Source: Myxococcales bacterium (GTDB lineage: Bacteria; Myxococcota_A; Polyangia; Polyangiales; Polyangiaceae). From it: a stretch of 64,000 nucleotides of DNA. The translations under genes and the position numbers were made by a program. The DNA is taken from assembly GCA_004193285.1 (NCBI GenBank), contig SECP01000002.1:124001-188000 (forward strand). The letters run 5' to 3'. The notes below the pieces were generated by a model. That model was not told the origin of the DNA. It was given only the letters and a program-made list of their open reading frames with translations, and searched no databases. The first letter of the stretch is position 1, and each line of letters starts with the position of its first letter. This document shows, one piece after another, positions 63,686 to 64,000 of this stretch.

Positions 63686-64000
63686 CCGAAAAGCTCGTGG
63701 TCGGGATCGATCTGGGAACGACGCACTGCGCGCTCGCGCTGGCGTCGCTTTCGCGTGAGGAGTCCGCGGTGGAGGTGCTGGGCATCGAGCAGCTGGTCGC
63801 GGCCGGCGAGGCCGCACGGCGCCCGCTATTGCCGAGCTTTCTGTACTTCGCTCACGAGAGCGAGCCGGCGCTGGCACTGCCGTGGGACAGCGAGCGGCGC
63901 TTCGCGGCCGGCGAGCTGGCGCGCGCGCGAGCCGCCGAAGCGCCGCAGCGCGTGATCTCGAGCGCCAAGAGCTGGCTCTCTTACGGCGGCGTGGACCGGC
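63682..64000 (+). CDS. Hsp70-family chaperone, N-terminal part (runs off the right edge)
   Basis: The ATG at 63682 overlaps the DUF2760 stop. The first 106 residues have the phosphate-1 motif VVGIDLGTTHCALAL and LLPSFLYF, as in DnaK/Hsp70. GARARAAEAPQRVISSAKSW-type sequence with SAKSWLSYGG matches the HscA-like group linked to DUF2760. The substrate-binding domain is outside the window. Confidence 0.85.
   Translation, partial: MTEKLVVGIDLGTTHCALALASLSREESAVEVLGIEQLVAAGEAARRPLLPSFLYFAHESEPALALPWDSERRFAAGELARARAAEAPQRVISSAKSWLSYGGVDR

Overview
The window is very GC-rich, gene-dense chromosomal DNA from what looks like a myxobacterium (Myxococcota, probably Polyangiales). The evidence is the gene content: lipoproteins with long Gly/Ser/Ala linkers after the lipobox, a DUF2378 protein, DUF4388 and Roadblock signalling proteins, a Ser/Thr kinase beside a TPR protein, a fibro-slime protein, and frequent ATGA/GTGA start-stop overlaps. 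No rRNA, tRNA, CRISPR array, transposase or phage gene was seen. The window opens inside a chemoreceptor gene and closes inside an Hsp70 gene.

Layout. 0-5 kb: chemoreceptor, DUF2330 protein, 2H-phosphoesterase-like protein, formylglycine-enzyme-like protein, exported EEP-fold hydrolase. 4.7-13.6 kb: surface polysaccharide genes (three GT4 glycosyltransferases, a flippase, a methyltransferase) around a TonB-dependent receptor carrying its own TonB C-terminal domain. 13.7-16.7 kb: a repeat-rich island with four unrelated repeat families around one GAF-domain gene. 17-22 kb: NmrA-like protein, SGNH hydrolase lipoprotein, sigma factor, an SDR lacking its catalytic Tyr, and small proteins. 22-29 kb: a helicase, leuA with an attenuator-like leader, and an ECF sigma / DUF3455 / NrsF-like cluster. 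29-46 kb: a DprE1-DprE2-like pair, membrane and lipoproteins, MtfA-like peptidase, fibro-slime lipoprotein, DedA, FtsH, a GFA protein, and a Ser/Thr kinase with a TPR partner. 47-49 kb: a MIO aromatic ammonia-lyase directly followed by a phenolic acid decarboxylase. 49-53 kb: a five-gene operon TPR / DUF4388 / ParA / Roadblock / Roadblock. 53-58 kb: a feruloyl-esterase-like hydrolase, then a ThDP acetolactate-synthase-like enzyme followed by a KASIII-like enzyme with an altered triad. 58-64 kb: hybrid histidine kinase with a Glu in place of the receiver Asp, DUF2378, lipoproteins, DUF2905, DUF2760 and Hsp70.

The points most worth following are: (1) the leuA leader, with a strong promoter, a 21-codon peptide holding seven Leu codons, mutually exclusive hairpins and a hairpin over the leuA Shine-Dalgarno; (2) the lyase-decarboxylase pair, which predicts conversion of an aromatic amino acid to a vinylphenol or styrene; (3) the ThDP/KASIII pair, which resembles acyloin biosynthesis of the xenocyloin/soraphinol type; (4) the ParA-dual-Roadblock operon, a candidate polarity or positioning module.
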